Source: an uncultured Selenomonadales bacterium
GTDB lineage: Bacteria > Bacillota > Negativicutes > Selenomonadales > Selenomonadaceae
Direction: 5' to 3'
Length of the DNA: 6,921 bases
Assembly: GCA_937915725.1 (NCBI GenBank)
Contig: CALGGV010000147.1
Coordinates: 1 to 6,921 of the forward strand
Below the pieces are notes generated by a model. That model ran no database searches and was not told the origin of the DNA. It worked only from the letters and a program-made list of their open reading frames with translations. The position numbers and the translations under genes are program-made. Positions 4,993 to 6,921 of the stretch are shown in pieces; the first letter of the stretch is position 1, and each line of letters starts with the position of its first letter.

Positions 4993-6084
4993 ATGAGCAA
5001 TATAAAATTTATAGACGCGGGCGAAAGTCACGGAGCGCGGCTTGTCTGCATTTTGGAAGGTATTCCCGCCGGTTTAAAAATTGACAGCGAATTTATCAAC
5101 AGCGAACTTGCAAGGCGTCAAGGCGGCTATGGACGCGGCGGGCGTATGAAAATTGAAACTGACAAAATTATTTTAAGTTCAGGAATTAGATTTTCTGAAA
5201 CTTTGGGCAGTCCAATTACTTTGATTGTTGAAAACAAAGATTTTGCAAATTGGCAAGAAAAAATGAGTGCGGAAGGTAAACCTTTTGGTGAAAAAGTTAC
5301 AAATGCAAGACCGGGACACGCAGATTTAACCGGCGCGGCAAAATATAACAAAAATGACGTGCGGGATATTTTGGAACGTTCAAGCGCACGTGAAACAACC
5401 ATGAGAGTTGCAGCGGGTGCAATTTGTAAAATTTTTCTAAGTGAATGTGGAATTGAAATTTCAAGCAAAGTTTTAAGCGTCGGCGGAATTACCGGCGAAA
5501 CTGAAATTAAAAATAAAATCGACGCGGCTAAATCAAAAGGTGATACTTTAGGCGGGATTTTTGAAATAAAAATTACCGGCGCGCCTGCGGGATTAGGCAG
5601 TTACATTCAGTGGGATAAAAAACTTGACGCAAAATTTGCGGCGGCGATTATGTCAATTCAAGCGATTAAAGCTGTTGAAATTGGCGACGGCTGGGCGAAT
5701 GCAAATAAATTCGGCAGTGAAGTTCACGACGAAATTTTCATTGACGAAAATAAAAAAATTTATCGCAAAACTAATCGCGCAGGCGGAATTGAAGGCGGTA
5801 TGACGAACGGCGAGCCGGTTATAATTCGTGCGGCTATGAAACCAATTCCAACTTTGATGAAACCGTTGCAAACTGTTGACATTGCCACAAAAAATCCAAC
5901 TACTGCCAGTAAGGAACGCAGTGACACTTGTGCAATTTGGGCGGCGGCGGTTGTCGGCGAGGCAATGGCGGCGATTGTTACTGCTGATGCTGTTGTTGAA
6001 AAATTCGGCGGCGATTTTTTAGGCGATACTTTGAATAATTTAAAAAATTATCGTGAAAGACTTGCAAAGGATTTTGGGATTTAG
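4993..6084 (+). CDS. aroC: Chorismate synthase
   Basis: Last enzyme of the shikimate pathway: converts 5-enolpyruvylshikimate-3-phosphate to chorismate using reduced FMN, in the cytoplasm. At 363 residues it has normal family length. The three family signatures are present: GESHGARL (10-17) with the active-site H13, RSSARETTMRVAAGAI (129-144), and RSDTCAIWAAAVVGEAM (309-325). RPGHADLTG (106-114) carries the second conserved histidine (H109). RRQGGYGRGGRMKIETD (41-57) is the usual substrate/FMN-binding N-terminal segment. ATG follows GGAGG (4981-4985) at 7-nt spacing. It lies upstream of aroK in the same direction, consistent with an aromatic amino acid operon. Its final 21 bp (stop included except for the last base) are repeated exactly in front of aroK. 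Confidence 0.97.
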   Translation: MSNIKFIDAGESHGARLVCILEGIPAGLKIDSEFINSELARRQGGYGRGGRMKIETDKIILSSGIRFSETLGSPITLIVENKDFANWQEKMSAEGKPFGEKVTNARPGHADLTGAAKYNKNDVRDILERSSARETTMRVAAGAICKIFLSECGIEISSKVLSVGGITGETEIKNKIDAAKSKGDTLGGIFEIKITGAPAGLGSYIQWDKKLDAKFAAAIMSIQAIKAVEIGDGWANANKFGSEVHDEIFIDENKKIYRKTNRAGGIEGGMTNGEPVIIRAAMKPIPTLMKPLQTVDIATKNPTTASKERSDTCAIWAAAVVGEAMAAIVTADAVVEKFGGDFLGDTLNNLKNYRERLAKDFGI

Positions 6085-6150
6085 GCAAGAGGCAAGAGGC
6101 AGTAGGCAGTAGTAAATTTTTTTGTTAAATGCAAAGGATTTTGGGATTTA
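6063..6150 (+). repeat. 21-bp direct repeat flanking the aroC-aroK heptamer array
   Basis: Positions 6063-6083, the last codons of aroC, are identical to 6130-6150, just before the aroK start; the flanking bases differ on both sides. The 46 bp between the copies (6084-6129) hold the heptamers and an AT-rich tail. The second copy supplies AAAGGA and GGGA as ribosome-binding sequence for aroK. Removing one copy with the 46 bp would leave aroC ending in TAA one base before the aroK ATG. Confidence 0.9.
6084..6111 (+). repeat. Heptamer array starting at the aroC stop codon
   Basis: Two units GGCAAGA (6084-6097) and two units GGCAGTA (6098-6111), beginning with the G of the aroC TAG stop. Period and GG start match the other arrays in the window but the consensus differs (GGCARKA instead of GGRYTAA), so it is a separate sequence class with the same organisation. 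Confidence 0.8.
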
Positions 6151-6152
6151 AA

Positions 6153-6671
6153 ATGAAAGAAAATGTAATTTTAATAGGATTTATGGGCGTTGGCAAAACA
6201 AGTTTAGGAAAATTGCTTGCGTCGAAATTGGGGCGCGGCTTTGTAGATTTAGATGAAAAAATTGAACATGATGCAGGAATGTCAATTCCCCAAATTTTTG
6301 AAACTTACGGCGAAAAATATTTTCGTGAATTGGAAAAAAACGCGGTTAAGGAAGTCAGCACGCGGCGAAATATCGTAATTGCAACGGGCGGCGGCACTGT
6401 TAAAGACGAAGAAAATCTTCAGCTTTTAAAAAATTCCGGCGTGATAATTTGTTTGACGACTGAACCGGAAGAAATTTACAGACGAACAGCGCGACAGGGC
6501 GAAAGACCGGTATTGGACGGCGGCGGCTCTGAACGCCTTGAAACTATAAAAAAACTTTTGGCTGAACGTGAAAAATTTTACAAGCAAGCAGATTATCAGA
6601 TTGATACTACTGATTGGTCGCCGTTACAAATTGTCAATAATATCTGCGAAAAATTTAAATTACAGCGGTAA
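6153..6671 (+). CDS. aroK: Shikimate kinase
   Basis: Phosphorylates shikimate to shikimate-3-phosphate with ATP, two steps before chorismate synthase. From the ATG at 6153 the protein has 172 residues, the normal size. Walker A is GFMGVGKT (9-16); D32 and D34 in VDLDEKIE bind Mg/shikimate; R58 in YFRELE and GGG (79-81) line the shikimate site; the ATP lid has R114 and RQGERPVL (114-121); R139 is in LLAEREKFY. An in-frame ATG at 6129 would add MQRILGFK, but those codons come from the duplicated aroC tail and the protein then starts before the usual N-terminus; GGGA (6144-6147) serves the 6153 start. Placed in the aroC direction, 68 nt after its stop, so likely co-transcribed. Codons from residue 106/107 onward are duplicated downstream. 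Confidence 0.95.
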   Translation: MKENVILIGFMGVGKTSLGKLLASKLGRGFVDLDEKIEHDAGMSIPQIFETYGEKYFRELEKNAVKEVSTRRNIVIATGGGTVKDEENLQLLKNSGVIICLTTEPEEIYRRTARQGERPVLDGGGSERLETIKKLLAEREKFYKQADYQIDTTDWSPLQIVNNICEKFKLQR

Positions 6672-6921
6672 TGTAAAAAATTTTTAAATTGAAATAACAA
6701 GAAATTTATAGACGAACAGCGCGACAGGGCGAAAGACCGGTATTGGACGGCGGCGGCTCTGAACGCCTTGAAACTATAAAAAAACTTTTGGCTGAACGTG
6801 AAAAATTTTACAAGCAAGCAGATTATCAGATTGATACTACTGATTGGTCGCCGTTACAAATTGTCAATAATATCTGCGAAAAATTTAAATTACAGCGGTA
6901 ATGTAAAAAATTTTTAAATTG
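6469..6921 (+). repeat. 230-bp-period tandem duplication of the aroK 3' part
   Basis: Positions 6469-6691 reappear at 6699-6921 with one difference, C at 6479 against T at 6709. Each copy includes the last 66-67 aroK codons, the stop and 20 nt beyond it. Nine bases or fewer (6692-6700) separate the copies. The second copy runs to the last base of the window, so its true end and any further copies are not visible. Confidence 0.95.
6701..6901 (+). pseudogene. aroK 3' fragment (second copy)
   Basis: This copy encodes residues 107-172 of shikimate kinase with an identical sequence, since the one base change (TAC to TAT) is synonymous. It lacks the Walker A and shikimate-binding half, has an in-frame TAA just upstream (6695-6697) and no in-frame ATG, so it cannot make a working kinase. 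The near-perfect identity points to a recent event or an assembly effect. Confidence 0.85.

Noticed and set aside
6129..6152. Upstream ATG adding MQRILGFK to shikimate kinase
   Set aside because: These codons are the duplicated aroC tail read in another frame, and the family's N-terminus matches the ATG at 6153.
6672..6700. Terminator after aroK
   Set aside because: The A/T runs after the stop are palindromic but have no GC stem, so no intrinsic terminator is called and transcription may continue.

Overview
The window carries seven protein-coding genes and an unusual amount of short-repeat structure. Moderately AT-rich DNA, strong AGGAGG/GGAGG-type ribosome binding sites, a TTG start and the protein types suggest a Bacillota (Firmicutes) bacterium. 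The NikB/NikC style and the compact aroC-aroK pair fit an anaerobic gut- or rumen-type lineage such as the Negativicutes, but that taxonomic guess is inference. The window starts inside a tandem array and stops inside a tandem duplication, so it may be a whole assembly contig broken at repeats on both sides.

Layout: 1-126 is a heptamer array that supplies the stop codon of a minus-strand permease pair (nikC-like 115-918, nikB-like 911-1822), the membrane part of a nickel/peptide-class ABC importer. A divergent intergenic region (1823-1935) holds an inverted repeat over the nikB ribosome binding site and a promoter for a plus-strand DEDDh exonuclease (1936-2589). A bidirectional terminator separates this from two minus-strand genes for small exported proteins rich in His/Pro/Glu (2655-2924 and 2962-3279). 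A second divergent region (3280-3488) carries a very good promoter for a MurP-like PTS EIIBC permease (3489-4829, TTG start). After a repeat-rich gap come aroC (chorismate synthase, 4993-6084) and aroK (shikimate kinase, 6153-6671), two shikimate-pathway enzymes in one transcription direction.

The most interesting signal is not a gene. GGRYTAA-type 7-bp arrays start at or inside the stop codons of nikC, murP and aroC, always in the same orientation relative to the gene. The murP-aroC array is interrupted by a 112-bp insertion whose removal restores perfect 7-bp phase; it has CTAG on both sides and imperfect terminal inverted repeats. The aroC-aroK array sits between exact 21-bp copies of the aroC 3' end; removing one copy plus the array restores a tightly coupled aroC-aroK junction. 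The 3' part of aroK is itself duplicated in tandem with a 230-bp period. Together these suggest that sequence is repeatedly inserted at gene 3' ends by a process that duplicates the gene end and so spares both neighbours.
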